64,000 bases of DNA from Halomonas urumqiensis (GCF_003028575.1 NZ_PYUD01000007.1:86558-150557); one strand, 5' to 3'. Counted from the first letter of the stretch, positions 1 to 9,295 are shown. Numbers and translations are program-made. Notes: generated by a model not told the origin, from the sequence alone.

Positions 1-119
1 ACTGGGTGACCGAACGCCCCGGCGGCCATGGTGCCGTGCGTGAGATCTGTGACACGCTGCTCCAGGTCCAGGGTCACTGGGACGCGGTGCTCGACACCTA
101 CCTGCACGGAACCCACTGA
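1..119 (+). CDS. kdsC: 3-deoxy-D-manno-octulosonate 8-phosphate phosphatase, C-terminal fragment
   Basis: The first complete codon is at position 3, and 38 residues can be read to the TGA at 117-119. They contain a GGHGAVRE stretch followed by ICDTLL, which matches the end of KdsC, the HAD-family phosphatase that makes Kdo for lipopolysaccharide. The catalytic aspartate region lies outside the window. The gene is directly followed by lptC, the usual kdsC-lptC-lptA-lptB order in gammaproteobacteria, which supports the call. The gene is cut by the window edge and is not a pseudogene as far as can be seen. Confidence 0.85.
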   Translation, partial: WVTERPGGHGAVREICDTLLQVQGHWDAVLDTYLHGTH

Positions 120-123
120 CCCC

Positions 124-726
124 ATGAAGTGGCGGCTTCCCCGACCCGGATACCGGCTCTGGCTGGCGCTGATGCTGCTGTTGCTTGGCGGGGTGCTGGT
201 GCTGATCGACCAGCGCGACATCCGCGAGCCGGGCGAAGTGCCTAGGGATGCCGCGGGGGAACCCGACTACTACCTGGAAGGCGCCAGACTGACACGCTTC
301 GACGCCGCCGGGCTCGCCCATCAGCGCCTTGAAACGCCTCGCCTGGTGCATACGCCCCATGATGACGTCACGCGCCTTGAAATGCCCGAGGCCAGGCTGT
401 TCGACAACGCCGGGCGTACCTGGTACGCCGAGGCCCGAAATGGCCTGCTCGGCGCCGGCGGCAACCCCTTGACGCTCACCGGGGACGCTCGCCTTTACGC
501 TCCGCAGGAGCGCTGGCAGCTCGATACCGAGGTGCTGCGTTTCGATGCCGACAGCGGCCACGCCTGGAGCGAGACGCCCGCCGTGTTGCGCCAGCCCCCC
601 CAACGCATGAGTGGCGAGCGATTCGACGCCTGGATCCATGACAATCGAGCCCGGCTGACAGACAATGTGCGCGGCTACCACCCGCCGGAGACGCCCACCG
701 CCAATAGCGAGGACCCCGCTCAATGA
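124..726 (+). CDS. lptC: LPS export ABC transporter periplasmic protein LptC
   Basis: LptC (200 residues here) is a bitopic inner-membrane protein that takes lipopolysaccharide from LptB2FG and passes it to LptA. The protein starts MKWRLPRPGY and has one hydrophobic segment at about residues 14-29, followed by a periplasmic beta-jellyroll region. An open frame extends upstream to 28, but that part overlaps kdsC. The ATG at 124, just after the kdsC stop, gives the expected short cytoplasmic N-terminus. The stop overlaps the lptA start (ATGA), indicating translational coupling. Family assignment rests on topology and neighbours more than on strong motifs. Confidence 0.93.
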   Translation: MKWRLPRPGYRLWLALMLLLLGGVLVLIDQRDIREPGEVPRDAAGEPDYYLEGARLTRFDAAGLAHQRLETPRLVHTPHDDVTRLEMPEARLFDNAGRTWYAEARNGLLGAGGNPLTLTGDARLYAPQERWQLDTEVLRFDADSGHAWSETPAVLRQPPQRMSGERFDAWIHDNRARLTDNVRGYHPPETPTANSEDPAQ

Positions 727-1268
727 TGCCAACATCCCCTGCCACCCCACTTCCCCGCTCCTCGCTGCTGCGTAGACTGCTGATCCTGATGGTAAGCCTG
801 TCGCTTGGCATCACGGCGACGCAGGCCCAGCAGAACGATGCCGAAGCCCCCATTGAGGTCGAGGCAGACAACCTGGAACTCGACGACCGCGCCGGCACCG
901 CCGTATACACCGGCGAGGTCGACATACGCCAGGGCAGCATGCGCCTGACCGGCAATCGCGTCGAGATCCAGCGCAATGACCAGGGCCAGCTCTCGCTTGC
1001 CACTGCCACCGGCGAACGCGCCTATATCGAGCAGCAACCCGACCCGTCCGAACCCATCATTCGCGGCTGGGGGCGCACCATCGTCTACCATGTCGCCGAG
1101 CGACGGGTGGAATTGATCGACCGCGCCGAGCTGCACCAGGGTGGCGACACCTTCGACGGCGGCTATCTCGAATACTTTCTCGATAGCCGTGTGGTCCAGG
1201 CACAAGCGGAAGGTGAAGGCGTCGAAGGGCGCCAGCGCATTCGCATGACCCTGCAACCCGAACAGTGA
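723..1268 (+). CDS. lptA: LPS transport periplasmic protein LptA
   Basis: LptA forms the periplasmic bridge that carries lipopolysaccharide from LptC to LptDE. The 181-residue product has a signal peptide ending near residue 36 (ITATQAQ) and then an OstA/LptA beta-jellyroll domain with the typical early [12 protein letters not shown] and a repeat of [11 protein letters not shown]. The start at 723 overlaps the lptC stop; the next ATG at 726 is equally possible. The three lpt genes overlap or nearly touch, so they are very likely one operon. Confidence 0.93.
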   Translation: MMPTSPATPLPRSSLLRRLLILMVSLSLGITATQAQQNDAEAPIEVEADNLELDDRAGTAVYTGEVDIRQGSMRLTGNRVEIQRNDQGQLSLATATGERAYIEQQPDPSEPIIRGWGRTIVYHVAERRVELIDRAELHQGGDTFDGGYLEYFLDSRVVQAQAEGEGVEGRQRIRMTLQPEQ

Positions 1269-1276
1269 GACCACCG

Positions 1277-2002
1277 ATGAAGACGCTCCACGCCCGTCAC
1301 CTGGCCAAGAGCTACAAGCGCCGCCGCGTGGTGCAGGACATCAGCCTGGCTATCGAACAGGGCCACATCGTCGGCCTGCTGGGCCCCAACGGTGCCGGGA
1401 AGACCACCTCCTTCTACATGATCGTGGGCCTGGTCCGTGCCGATGCCGGGCAGGTGATGATCAATGACCACGACCTGACACGCGCCGCCATGCACGAGCG
1501 CGCCCAGGCCGGCATCGGTTATCTGCCGCAGGAGGCCTCGATCTTTCGCAAGCTGTCGGTGGCCGACAACATCATGGCGATCCTCGAGACCCGCAAGGAT
1601 CTTGATCGCGCCGGGCGCCACGACCGCCTCGAGCAACTCCTCGAAGACTTCCATGTCACCCATATCCGCGACAACCTCGGCATGAGCCTGTCGGGTGGCG
1701 AACGACGCCGCGTCGAGATCGCGCGCGCGCTGGCCACCGAACCCGCCTTCATCCTGCTCGATGAACCCTTCGCCGGTGTCGACCCCATCTCGGTGGGTGA
1801 AATCAAGGGCATCATCCGTCAGCTGAAGGCACGTGACATCGGTGTATTGATCACCGATCACAACGTCCGCGAAACCCTCGACATCTGTGATTCCGCCTAC
1901 ATAGTCGGCGACGGCCAGATCATCGCCGAGGGCAACGCCCAGGCCATTCTCACCAACCAGCGGGTCCGCGAAGTCTACCTGGGAGAGGACTTTCGCCTGT
2001 AG
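1277..2002 (+). CDS. lptB: LPS export ABC transporter ATP-binding protein LptB
   Basis: LptB is the cytoplasmic ATPase that powers LptFG/LptC lipopolysaccharide extraction. Visible motifs are Walker A GPNGAGKT (residues 36-43), the signature LSGGE (138-142), Walker B FILLDEP (158-164) and the switch histidine H195. The ATG at 1277 gives 241 residues, the same length as the E. coli protein. A GTG at 1265 would overlap the lptA stop and add four residues, but the protein beginning [13 protein letters not shown] fits the family best. lptF and lptG are not in the window. Confidence 0.95.
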   Translation: MKTLHARHLAKSYKRRRVVQDISLAIEQGHIVGLLGPNGAGKTTSFYMIVGLVRADAGQVMINDHDLTRAAMHERAQAGIGYLPQEASIFRKLSVADNIMAILETRKDLDRAGRHDRLEQLLEDFHVTHIRDNLGMSLSGGERRRVEIARALATEPAFILLDEPFAGVDPISVGEIKGIIRQLKARDIGVLITDHNVRETLDICDSAYIVGDGQIIAEGNAQAILTNQRVREVYLGEDFRL

Positions 2003-2131
2003 TCTGCCGACACCACCGAAAGCACCAGCGGGCCAACCTGTCAAGAGTACCTGCGACGCCTGCGTGAATAATCTCGACTTCAACCATCTGATACGCATGT
2101 CGTTATATGATAACGGCATGATGTTTGCGCC

Positions 2132-2146
2132 TGGCACGCATATTGC
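2132..2146 (+). promoter_or_regulatory. Candidate sigma-54 (-24/-12) promoter upstream of rpoN
   Basis: The sequence TGGCACGCATATTGCC at 2132-2147 matches the sigma-54 consensus TGGCACG-N4-TTGC, with the invariant GG and GC exactly ten bases apart. It lies 82 bases upstream of the rpoN start, so the transcript would begin near 2157. The rest of the 225-base lptB-rpoN spacer (2003-2227) shows an inverted repeat GGTTGCAACC at about 2167-2176 and nothing coding. Whether it is an active promoter or a sigma-54 docking site that represses another promoter cannot be told from the sequence. Confidence 0.6.
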
Positions 2147-2227
2147 CTTGTTTTTCGACCAAGCAGGGTTGCAACCCTACCCGCCGCGGACTAGGGTGGA
2201 GCTTTTCGGCACAAGCAGACTACGTAG

Positions 2228-3646
2228 ATGGCCATGAAAGCCTCCTTGCAGCTTCGCGTCGGTACCCACCTCACCATGACGCCTCAGCTCCAGCAGGCCA
2301 TCGCCCTGTTGCAGCTTTCCACCCTCGACCTGCGCCAGGAGATCCAGCAAGCACTGGAATCCAACCCGATGCTCGAACTCGACGACGAGTTTGGCGAACT
2401 GGCGGTCAGCGAGGCGCCGGAGGAAGACTGGGCAAGCGAGATTCCCGATGAACTGTCAACCGACAGCGAATGGTCGGACACCTATCAGGACCTGGGCGGC
2501 CCGGCAGGCGGTTCGGAGGGCCCCGACTTCGAGCGCCAGGCCAGCGGCGAGAGCCTGCAAGGGCATCTCAGCTGGCAGCTGGCGATGCTCGAGCTCGACG
2601 ACCGCGACAGGCAGATCGCCGAAAGCCTGATCGATGCGGTGGACAACGCCGGCTACCTGACTCAGCCGCTTGACGACCTGCGTGACGGCCTCAAGGCCCA
2701 GGGGCTCGATGGCCTGCGCACCCGTGAAGTGGAACAGGTGCTGCTGCGTCTGCAGCAGTTCGAGCCCACCGGCGTCTTCGCCCGAGACCTTCGCGAATGC
2801 CTGATGCTGCAGCTCGCAAGCCTGCCCGACGACACCCCGCTGCTGCCCCAGGCGCGGCGGCTGGTGCGACAGTTTCTCGAAGCGCTCGCCGGCGACGACC
2901 GACGTCTGCTCAAACGCCGCCTGGGGCTCGATGACCAAGCGCTCGACACGGTGATCGGCCTGATTCGCAGCCTGGACCCGCGCCCCGGCAGCGACTTTTC
3001 CAGCAGCGACAACGACTACGTGATTCCAGACTTGCTGGCCTACCACAACTCGCGTGGCTGGCATGTGGAACTCAATCAGCAAGCCCTGCCACGCCTGCGG
3101 ATCCAGCCCGACTACGCCGCCCTGATCCGCCGCGCCGACAAGAGCCAGGATAACCAGTTCCTCAAGGACAACCTGCAGGAGGCGCGCTGGCTGATGAAGA
3201 GCCTGTCGAGCCGCAACGACACCCTTTTGCGAGTCGGCCGTGAGATCATGGCGCGACAGATCGACTTCCTGGAAGCCGGCGAGGAGGCCATGAAACCGCT
3301 GATACTCGCCGACATTGCCCAAACGGTGGAGATGCATGAATCGACCATCTCGCGAGTCACCACCCAGAAGTACATTCATACGCCTCGCGGTGTCTTCGAG
3401 CTGAAATTCTTCTTCTCGAGCCAGGTCGGCGGCAACGAGGGCAATGGCGATGCGCACTCAAGCACCGCCATCCGCGCACGCTTGCGCAAGTTGATTCAGG
3501 AGGAGCCCCCCCGCAAGCCCCTTTCCGACAGCAAGCTTGTCTCACTGCTGGATGAAGCCGGCATCAGCGTCGCCCGGCGTACCGTAGCCAAGTACCGAGA
3601 GGCCATGGGAATTCCCGCATCGAGCGAACGCAAGCGGTTGCGTTGA
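2228..3646 (+). CDS. rpoN: RNA polymerase sigma-54 factor RpoN
   Basis: Sigma-54 directs RNA polymerase to -24/-12 promoters that need an AAA+ activator and governs nitrogen assimilation and other functions. The 472-residue protein has the N-terminal glutamine- and leucine-rich activator-interacting region (LTMTPQLQQAIALLQLS), an acidic linker, the core-binding domain, the helix-turn-helix and, at the C-terminus, the RpoN box ARRTVAKYRE that contacts the -24 element. The ATG at 2234 is an alternative start. The rpoN-hpf-ptsN-rapZ-npr order is the standard gammaproteobacterial cluster. A consensus sigma-54 promoter sits upstream. Confidence 0.97.
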   Translation: MAMKASLQLRVGTHLTMTPQLQQAIALLQLSTLDLRQEIQQALESNPMLELDDEFGELAVSEAPEEDWASEIPDELSTDSEWSDTYQDLGGPAGGSEGPDFERQASGESLQGHLSWQLAMLELDDRDRQIAESLIDAVDNAGYLTQPLDDLRDGLKAQGLDGLRTREVEQVLLRLQQFEPTGVFARDLRECLMLQLASLPDDTPLLPQARRLVRQFLEALAGDDRRLLKRRLGLDDQALDTVIGLIRSLDPRPGSDFSSSDNDYVIPDLLAYHNSRGWHVELNQQALPRLRIQPDYAALIRRADKSQDNQFLKDNLQEARWLMKSLSSRNDTLLRVGREIMARQIDFLEAGEEAMKPLILADIAQTVEMHESTISRVTTQKYIHTPRGVFELKFFFSSQVGGNEGNGDAHSSTAIRARLRKLIQEEPPRKPLSDSKLVSLLDEAGISVARRTVAKYREAMGIPASSERKRLR

Positions 3647-3737
3647 AGACACTTTTCCAAGCGACGCGGCAAGGGGTATGCAAGGCAGCAAAAAGGGTTA
3701 CAATCGATCTACAACCCGTACGAGCAAGGAGCGTGTC

Positions 3738-4046
3738 ATGCAAGTCAACATCACCGGCCATCATGTGGATCTGACCGACGCCCTGCGTGACTATGTGCAC
3801 GAAAAGCTCACCCGAGTGGAACGCCACTACGACAACATCACCAACGTGCAAGTCACCCTGTCCGTCGAAAAGGAGCGTCAGCTCGCTACCTGTACCCTGC
3901 ATGCCGCCGGCGCCGACCTGCACGCCGAAGCCCGTGAAAATGACATGTACGCCGCCATCGATGCGCTGGCCGACAAGCTCGATCGCCAGCTGGTCAAACA
4001 CAAGGAAAAGGCTCAGGCCCGCGCCCAGGGCGCTGGCGCTCGCTGA
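3738..4046 (+). CDS. hpf: Ribosome hibernation promoting factor
   Basis: A short HPF/YfiA-family protein (102 residues) that binds in the 30S decoding channel and promotes 100S ribosome dimers in stationary phase. It begins MQVNITGHHVDLTD, the typical first strand and helix of the family, and has the short form length without the long C-terminal dimerisation domain. The ATG at 3738 is preceded by AAGGAG at 3726-3731. An upstream in-frame ATG at 3678 would add 20 unsupported residues. A TACAAT hexamer at 3699-3704 could be a -10 element but lacks a clear -35. Confidence 0.94.
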   Translation: MQVNITGHHVDLTDALRDYVHEKLTRVERHYDNITNVQVTLSVEKERQLATCTLHAAGADLHAEARENDMYAAIDALADKLDRQLVKHKEKAQARAQGAGAR

Positions 4047-4052
4047 TCGATC

Positions 4053-4517
4053 ATGACACTGGACGCCATCCTGCCCCCCGAGCGCACGCTTTTCGATGTA
4101 CCCGGGGGGAGCAAGAAACGCGTGCTGGAGTTCTTCAGCACTTTCATCGCCCAGAACACCCCGAGCCTCGACAGCCAGGAAGTGTTCAGCCGGCTGATAG
4201 GACGTGAACGACTGGGGAGTACCGGCATCGGTAATGGTGTCGCCATACCCCACGCCCGCAGCCCGCACTGCAAGAGCCCTATCGCCAGTTTCCTGAAGCT
4301 TTCCGAACCGGTGGATTTCGACGCCATCGACGGCGACCCGGTGGATCTGGTGTTCGTGCTGCTGGTGCCTGAAGAGGCCGACGATGCCCACCTGGCGCTA
4401 CTGGCCCAGGTGGCCGGACTGCTGAACGACACCAACACACGCACGAGCCTTCGCAAGTGCGAGAGTCAGCGCGAACTGCACGAACGACTCATCGACGCGA
4501 TCCGACGACAGGCCTGA
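4053..4517 (+). CDS. ptsN: PTS IIA-like nitrogen-regulatory protein PtsN (EIIA-Ntr)
   Basis: EIIA-Ntr is the terminal phosphoacceptor of the nitrogen phosphotransferase relay (PtsP, NPr, PtsN) and regulates potassium transport and other targets by its phosphorylation state. The 154-residue protein carries the phosphorylated histidine in GNGVAIPHAR (H67) within a single PTS EIIA type-2 domain. It begins six bases after hpf. Its partner NPr is encoded two genes downstream. Confidence 0.95.
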   Translation: MTLDAILPPERTLFDVPGGSKKRVLEFFSTFIAQNTPSLDSQEVFSRLIGRERLGSTGIGNGVAIPHARSPHCKSPIASFLKLSEPVDFDAIDGDPVDLVFVLLVPEEADDAHLALLAQVAGLLNDTNTRTSLRKCESQRELHERLIDAIRRQA

Positions 4518-4567
4518 ACGTCTCGGGCCGCCGGGGGTACCGCATTCATAACGACCAGGAGACCCGC

Positions 4568-5512
4568 ATGCAGCTCGTGATCATCAGTGGCCGTTCAGGC
4601 TCAGGCAAGTCGATCGCGCTGCAAGCGCTGGAGGATCTTGGCTACTACGCCATCGACAACCTCCCGGCGATGCTGCTCGGCTCCCTGGTTGACGAACTCC
4701 AGAACCCCGAATCAAAGCGCTCGTCGATCGCTGTGAGCGTCGATGCGCGCAACCTTCCCGAGGCGCTGGAGCGCTTTCCCAGCCTGCTTGCCGAAGTCCG
4801 CGAACGCGGCATCGATTGCCAGGTCATCTACCTGACCACCGATGCGCGTATCCTGCTGGAGCGCTATTCCGAGACCCGCCGACGCCATCCGCTGACCCGC
4901 GAGAGCGAGATGACGCTGGCCGAGGCCATCGACTCCGAGGAGGCCTCGCTTGGCGAGATTCGCGACATGGCCGACCTGGTCATCGATACATCGCGCCTCT
5001 CGGTGCACGAACTGCGCCGGAGAATCAGCGACCAGGTTGCCAGTCATCGCCCGGACCAATTGACGCTGACAGTGGAGTCTTTCGGCTTCAAGCGCGGCGT
5101 CCCGCTAGACGCGGATATCGTCTTCGATGCCCGCTGCCTGCCCAACCCCTACTGGGACCCAAGATTGCGTGACGCGACCGGCCGCGACGCCGCGATCATC
5201 GAGTTCCTGTCGGGCTATCCGATCGTCGGCGAGATGCACGATGACATCCTGGCCTGGGTTCAGCGCTGGATGCCCGCCTACCGAGCAAGCCACCGCAGCT
5301 ATCTCACCGTGGCAATCGGTTGTACGGGCGGGCAACACCGTTCGGTCTATCTTGCCGAACGACTGGCCCACCAGATGGCCGTTCATCACCCCAGCGTACG
5401 CCTGCGACACCGAGAGCTGGGCATCCATAGCTCTCTGCCTCGTCAGCATGGCCCCACCACCCCCGTGGAGTTGGCAAGCGCTGCGCCGGAGTCACCGAAT
5501 CAAGGAAATTGA
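4568..5512 (+). CDS. rapZ: RNase adapter protein RapZ
   Basis: RapZ is a nucleotide-binding protein that in enterobacteria directs RNase E to the small RNA GlmZ and so controls glucosamine-6-phosphate synthase. The protein starts MQLVIISGRSGSGKS with a Walker A motif at residues 8-15, followed by YYAIDNLP, typical of the family. The C-terminal half has the conserved GCTGGQHRSVY loop. At 314 residues it is about 30 longer than the E. coli protein because of a Pro/Ala-rich C-terminal tail. The frame is open to 4457, but that part overlaps ptsN; the ATG at 4568 follows AGGAGA at 4557-4562. Confidence 0.95.
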   Translation: MQLVIISGRSGSGKSIALQALEDLGYYAIDNLPAMLLGSLVDELQNPESKRSSIAVSVDARNLPEALERFPSLLAEVRERGIDCQVIYLTTDARILLERYSETRRRHPLTRESEMTLAEAIDSEEASLGEIRDMADLVIDTSRLSVHELRRRISDQVASHRPDQLTLTVESFGFKRGVPLDADIVFDARCLPNPYWDPRLRDATGRDAAIIEFLSGYPIVGEMHDDILAWVQRWMPAYRASHRSYLTVAIGCTGGQHRSVYLAERLAHQMAVHHPSVRLRHRELGIHSSLPRQHGPTTPVELASAAPESPNQGN

Positions 5513-5515
5513 CGC

Positions 5516-5785
5516 GTGCCGCAACGCCAGCTGACACTGACCAACAAGCGAGGCCTGCACGCCCGCGCCGCTACCAAGCTGGTACAGTGCTGCCAGCCAT
5601 TCACAGCGAGGGTCACCGTCAAGCGCGGCGGCCAGGAAGCGGACGCCGCCAATATCATGTCACTGCTGATGCTGGCAGCCCCCTGCGGCACGGAACTTTG
5701 CGTGATCGCCGAAGGCGAAGACGCCGACGCAGCACTCGAAGCCATCGAGGCGCTGTTCGACGCCCGCTTCGACGAAGATGGGTGA
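5516..5785 (+). CDS. npr: Phosphocarrier protein NPr (HPr-like, nitrogen PTS)
   Basis: NPr passes phosphate from PtsP (EI-Ntr) to PtsN. The 89-residue HPr-fold protein has the active histidine in NKRGLHARAATK (H15) and the second conserved region AANIMSLLMLAA. Translation starts at a GTG at 5516, three bases after the rapZ stop, so coupling is likely. The gene ends in an inverted repeat shared with the convergent pmbA. Confidence 0.94.
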   Translation: MPQRQLTLTNKRGLHARAATKLVQCCQPFTARVTVKRGGQEADAANIMSLLMLAAPCGTELCVIAEGEDADAALEAIEALFDARFDEDG

Positions 5786-5810
5786 AGGCGAAGCCGGGGC
5801 GGCTTCACCC
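5780..5810. terminator. Shared inverted repeat at the npr/pmbA convergent ends
   Basis: GGGTGAAG (5780-5787) and CTTCACCC (5803-5810) form an 8-bp perfect stem around a GC-rich loop. The arms contain the stop codons of both genes: TGA of npr at 5783-5785 and the complement of the pmbA TGA at 5805-5807. No T-tract follows on either side, so a true intrinsic terminator is uncertain. Confidence 0.4.
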
Positions 5811-7145
5811 CCCGGCGATGGTCATTTCGTCGATCAGCCAGCTGCCGGTATGGATACTGCCACGGGTATCGGTATCACTGCCCACACCGACAAGTCCCTT
5901 GAGCATCGCCTCGAGATTGCCGGCGATGGTGAACTCCTCCACCGGGTACTGGATCTTGCCATCCTCGACCCAGAACCCCGCCGCCCCACGCGAATAATCA
6001 CCGGTCACCGCATTGACGCCCTGTCCCATCAGCTCGGTGACCAGCACACCCCGCCCCATCCGGGCGAGCAGTTCGTCACGTGAAGCAAGCGGGGCATCGA
6101 TGCGCAGGTTTCTCGCCCCACCGGCGTTGCCGGTGCTCTGCATGCCCAGGCGACGGGCACTGTAGGCCGAGAGCATGTAGCTTGCCAGGCGGCCGTTTTC
6201 GATGAACACATTGTCGCGGGTCTGCACGCCATCGTTATCGAATGGTGAGCTGGCCATAGCACCGACCTCCATGGGCCGCTCGAAGAGCGAGAACCACTCG
6301 GGAAACAGCGCATCGCCGAGCCGGTCGCACAGAAACGAGGCCTGACGGTAGAGCGCACCACCGGCGATGGCCCCCATCAGCGAGCCAACCAGGCCACTGG
6401 CGAGGCTCGGGTCGAACAGCACCGGTAAACGACCGGTGGCCGGCCGCCCGGCGCCCAGCCGGCGCAGCGTGCGTTCGGCAGCACTCGCGCCGACTTGCTC
6501 AGGCGCCAGCAGGTGACGAGGATCTCGGGCGGTCGTGTAGTCATAATCGCGCTGCATGCCACTGCCATCCTCGGCGATCAGCATGCACGAGAGCGAGTGA
6601 CGGCTGCCGCGCTGGCTGCCGAGAAAACCGTGGCTGTTGGCGTATACCCGCACACCCTCGCCACTCGACAGCGACGCGCCATCGGAGCTTTTGATACCCG
6701 CTACCTCACGCCCCGCAGCCTCGCAGGCCAACGCCATGTCGATGGCCGCCTCGGTGGTCAATTCCCAGGGATGGTGAACATCCAGGTCAGGCAGTTCGCT
6801 TGCCATCAGCTCGGCATCGGCAAGCCCCGAGGCCGGGTCCTCGCCGGTATGCCGAGCGATGGCCAGGGCCTTCTCGACCACCACGCGTATCGAGGCGTCA
6901 CTGGCATCCGTGGAGGACGCGCTACCCTTGCGCGCACCGATATAGACGGTCACGGCAATGCCCTGATCGCGTGACAACTCCACCGTTTCCACTTCGCCCT
7001 CGCGCACGCTGACGCCGACCCCCTGGTCGACACTGGCGCCCACCTCGCAGGCATCGGCGCCAAGCGAACGGGCAAGCGCAAGTGCGGTGTTGGCACGTGT
7101 TTCCAGCAACGCTTGCTGATGGAAGGCATCGAATGCCTGTGTCAT
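5805..7145 (-). CDS. pmbA: Metalloprotease PmbA/TldE subunit
   Basis: PmbA (TldE) pairs with TldD in a cytosolic metalloprotease that processes unfolded peptides, peptide antibiotics and the CcdA antitoxin in E. coli. The 446-residue protein has the PmbA/TldD N-terminal domain and the C-terminal region including ENGRLASYMLS and TGNAGGARN. It lacks the HExxxH zinc motif, as expected of TldE. The ATG at 7145 is preceded on its strand by GAGGAG. Its partner tldD lies on the same strand 2 kb away, separated by darP on the other strand. Confidence 0.94.
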   Translation of the reverse strand: MTQAFDAFHQQALLETRANTALALARSLGADACEVGASVDQGVGVSVREGEVETVELSRDQGIAVTVYIGARKGSASSTDASDASIRVVVEKALAIARHTGEDPASGLADAELMASELPDLDVHHPWELTTEAAIDMALACEAAGREVAGIKSSDGASLSSGEGVRVYANSHGFLGSQRGSRHSLSCMLIAEDGSGMQRDYDYTTARDPRHLLAPEQVGASAAERTLRRLGAGRPATGRLPVLFDPSLASGLVGSLMGAIAGGALYRQASFLCDRLGDALFPEWFSLFERPMEVGAMASSPFDNDGVQTRDNVFIENGRLASYMLSAYSARRLGMQSTGNAGGARNLRIDAPLASRDELLARMGRGVLVTELMGQGVNAVTGDYSRGAAGFWVEDGKIQYPVEEFTIAGNLEAMLKGLVGVGSDTDTRGSIHTGSWLIDEMTIAGG

Positions 7146-7216
7146 GCAATTCTCCTCGTCGACCGGCCAGTCGGCCGCAGATTCATGGGTTCATTGGTCA
7201 GCCCGCCATCACAGGC

Positions 7217-7225
7217 TGATATACT
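7217..7225 (+). promoter_or_regulatory. Extended -10 promoter for darP
   Basis: TGATATACT at 7217-7225 is an extended -10 element (TGn followed by TATACT). No good -35 is visible at the right distance, which extended -10 promoters do not need. It lies 36 bases before the darP ATG in the 115-base pmbA-darP divergent spacer. Confidence 0.5.
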
Positions 7226-7260
7226 GTGCACTTTACTCAGTCTCAAGCGATGGAAGCGGC

Positions 7261-7791
7261 ATGTCCCAGGAATCACCCCGTGAGTTGCTGGCCCAGATCA
7301 GCCAGCAGGATGACGAACCCGTCAGCAAGTCCCAGCTCAAGCGCGAAATGCATGCGCTACAACAGCTGGGCGAGGCGATCATCGCCATGACACCTGCCGA
7401 GCGCGCGCGCTTTCCGCTCTCCGACGACATGCTCGCCGCCGTGGAGGAGACCTCCCGCATCCGCTCCCACGAAGGGCGCAGGCGCCATATGCAGTATGTC
7501 GGCAAGGTCATGCGCCGCGAGGACCTCGCCGCCATCCAGGCCGTCTATGACGAGATCGCCCAGGAAACCCTGCGTCGTGACCATGCCTTCCACCGTCTCG
7601 AGAAATGGCGCGACCGGCTGCTGGACGAGGGCGACTCGGCTGTCGAAGCGTTCATCGATGAATTTCCCGAGGTCGACCGTCAGGCGCTGCGCCAACTGAT
7701 CCGCAATGCCCACCGCGAGCGCGAGCAGGGCAAGCCGCCCACCAACGCCCGCCGGCTTTTTAAGCTGATTCGCGAGACCGCCGGGGTCTAG
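7261..7791 (+). CDS. darP: Ribosome biogenesis factor DarP (YjgA, DUF615)
   Basis: DarP/YjgA associates with late 50S precursors and helps peptidyl transferase centre maturation. The 176-residue charged protein contains the DUF615 hallmarks SKSQLKREMHALQ and, near the end, HREREQGKPPTNARRLFKLIRE. The ATG at 7261 is preferred to the in-frame upstream start at 7144 because the upstream stretch overlaps the pmbA start region and is not family-like. The stop at 7791 is only four bases from the end of the convergent tldD. The darP-pmbA neighbourhood is common in gammaproteobacteria. Confidence 0.93.
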   Translation: MSQESPRELLAQISQQDDEPVSKSQLKREMHALQQLGEAIIAMTPAERARFPLSDDMLAAVEETSRIRSHEGRRRHMQYVGKVMRREDLAAIQAVYDEIAQETLRRDHAFHRLEKWRDRLLDEGDSAVEAFIDEFPEVDRQALRQLIRNAHREREQGKPPTNARRLFKLIRETAGV

Positions 7792-7795
7792 CGCT

Positions 7796-9295
7796 TCAGG
7801 ACTGTGTGCCGCCGATGGTCAGCTCATCGAGCTTGAGCGTCGGTTGGCCGACCCCCACCGGGACGCCCTGCCCTTCCTTTCCGCAGACCCCGATGCCGGT
7901 ATCGAGCTCCATGTCGTGGCCGATCATCGACACCCGGCCCATTGCCTCGGGGCCGTTGCCGATCAGCGTCGCCCCCTTCACCGGGGCGGTGATACGACCA
8001 TCCTCGATCAGATAGGCCTCGCTTGCCGAGAACACGAACTTGCCCGAGGTGATATCGACCTGGCCACCGCCAAAGCTGACCGCATAGAGGCCGCGCTTGA
8101 CGCTCTTCAGGATGTCGGCGGGGTCGTCCTGGCCGGCCAGCATGCAGGTATTGGTCATGCGTGGCATCGGCAGATGGGCGAACGACTCGCGGCGCGCATT
8201 GCCGGTCGGCGCCATGCCCATCAACCGGGCGTTGAGCTTGTCCTGCATGTAACCGGTGAGGATGCCATCCTCGATCAGCGGCGTGTACTGGCCAGGCGTG
8301 CCTTCGTCATCGATGCTCATCGAGCCGCGGCGGTCGGCAAGGGTGGCATCATCGACCACGGTGACGCCGGGTGCGGCGACCCGCTGGCCCATGCGTCCGG
8401 CGAAGGCCGAGCTGCCCTTGCGATTGAAGTCGCCCTCCAGGCCATGGCCAACCGCTTCATGCAGCAGAATACCGGGCCAGCCCGGGCCGAGTACCACCGG
8501 CAACTGACCCGCCGGCGCATCCACCGCCTCGAGGTTGACCAGTGCCTGACGAACCGCCTCGCGGGCATACGTCTCGGCGACGTTCTCGTCGCGCAGCCTC
8601 GCCATCGCAAAGCGACCACCGCCACCGGCGCTGCCGCGCTCACGCCGACCATTCCTGACCGCGATGACGCTGACATTGAAGCGCACCAGAGGGCGAATGT
8701 CCGCCGCCAGCGTGCCGTCGCTGGCGCGCACCAGCACCACTTCATGCACACCGGAAAGCGACGCGCTGACCTGGGATACCGAGGGATCCGCCGCACGCGC
8801 TACCCGGTCGGCCAGCTTGAGCATGGCGATCTTGTCCTCGGCGGAAAGTCCCGACAACGGGTCGATACCGCCATAGCGACTGTCACTGGTCACCACCAGC
8901 CGCGGGGCCACACCCAGTTGCTTGCCGGTGCGCACGATACCTGACGCGGTCCGCCCGGTCTCGGCCAGAGCCTCGCCGGATATCTGGTTGGAATAGGCGA
9001 AGCCAGTCTTCTCACCCGCCATGGAGCGCACACCGACGCCTCCGTCGATGTTGTAGCTGGCTTCCTTTACTTCGCCGTCCTCGAGCACCCAGCCCTCATG
9101 CCAGCTGCGCTGGAAATACAGATCGGCGTAATCGATGCCTGGACCCAGCGCGTGGGCAAGACCGGCATCCAGGTCATCGATGCCAAGCCCACCAGGGGAG
9201 AGCAGGATCTCGCTGGCTTGGCCCAGCAGGTCATGATCGCGCGCAGATGATTGGCTTTGTACTTGGCTTGGTAAATGGGGAGCAGTTGATGTCAT
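7796..9295 (-). CDS. tldD: Metalloprotease TldD
   Basis: TldD is the catalytic half of the TldD-TldE protease. The 499-residue protein carries the zinc site HEAVGH at residues 279-284 followed by GLEGDFNRK, and the family stretch [15 protein letters not shown]. It starts inside the stop of yhdP (4-base overlap), so it is translationally coupled to the yhdP-rng chain. The N-terminus is about 18 residues longer than the E. coli protein. Start choice is supported by the coupling. Confidence 0.95.
   Translation of the reverse strand: MTSTAPHLPSQVQSQSSARDHDLLGQASEILLSPGGLGIDDLDAGLAHALGPGIDYADLYFQRSWHEGWVLEDGEVKEASYNIDGGVGVRSMAGEKTGFAYSNQISGEALAETGRTASGIVRTGKQLGVAPRLVVTSDSRYGGIDPLSGLSAEDKIAMLKLADRVARAADPSVSQVSASLSGVHEVVLVRASDGTLAADIRPLVRFNVSVIAVRNGRRERGSAGGGGRFAMARLRDENVAETYAREAVRQALVNLEAVDAPAGQLPVVLGPGWPGILLHEAVGHGLEGDFNRKGSSAFAGRMGQRVAAPGVTVVDDATLADRRGSMSIDDEGTPGQYTPLIEDGILTGYMQDKLNARLMGMAPTGNARRESFAHLPMPRMTNTCMLAGQDDPADILKSVKRGLYAVSFGGGQVDITSGKFVFSASEAYLIEDGRITAPVKGATLIGNGPEAMGRVSMIGHDMELDTGIGVCGKEGQGVPVGVGQPTLKLDELTIGGTQS

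Noticed and set aside
1163..3457. Long minus-strand open frames (up to about 330 codons) opposite lptB and rpoN, and similar ones opposite many other genes
   Set aside because: They mirror codon structure of real high-GC genes, show no family resemblance and lack ribosome binding sites.
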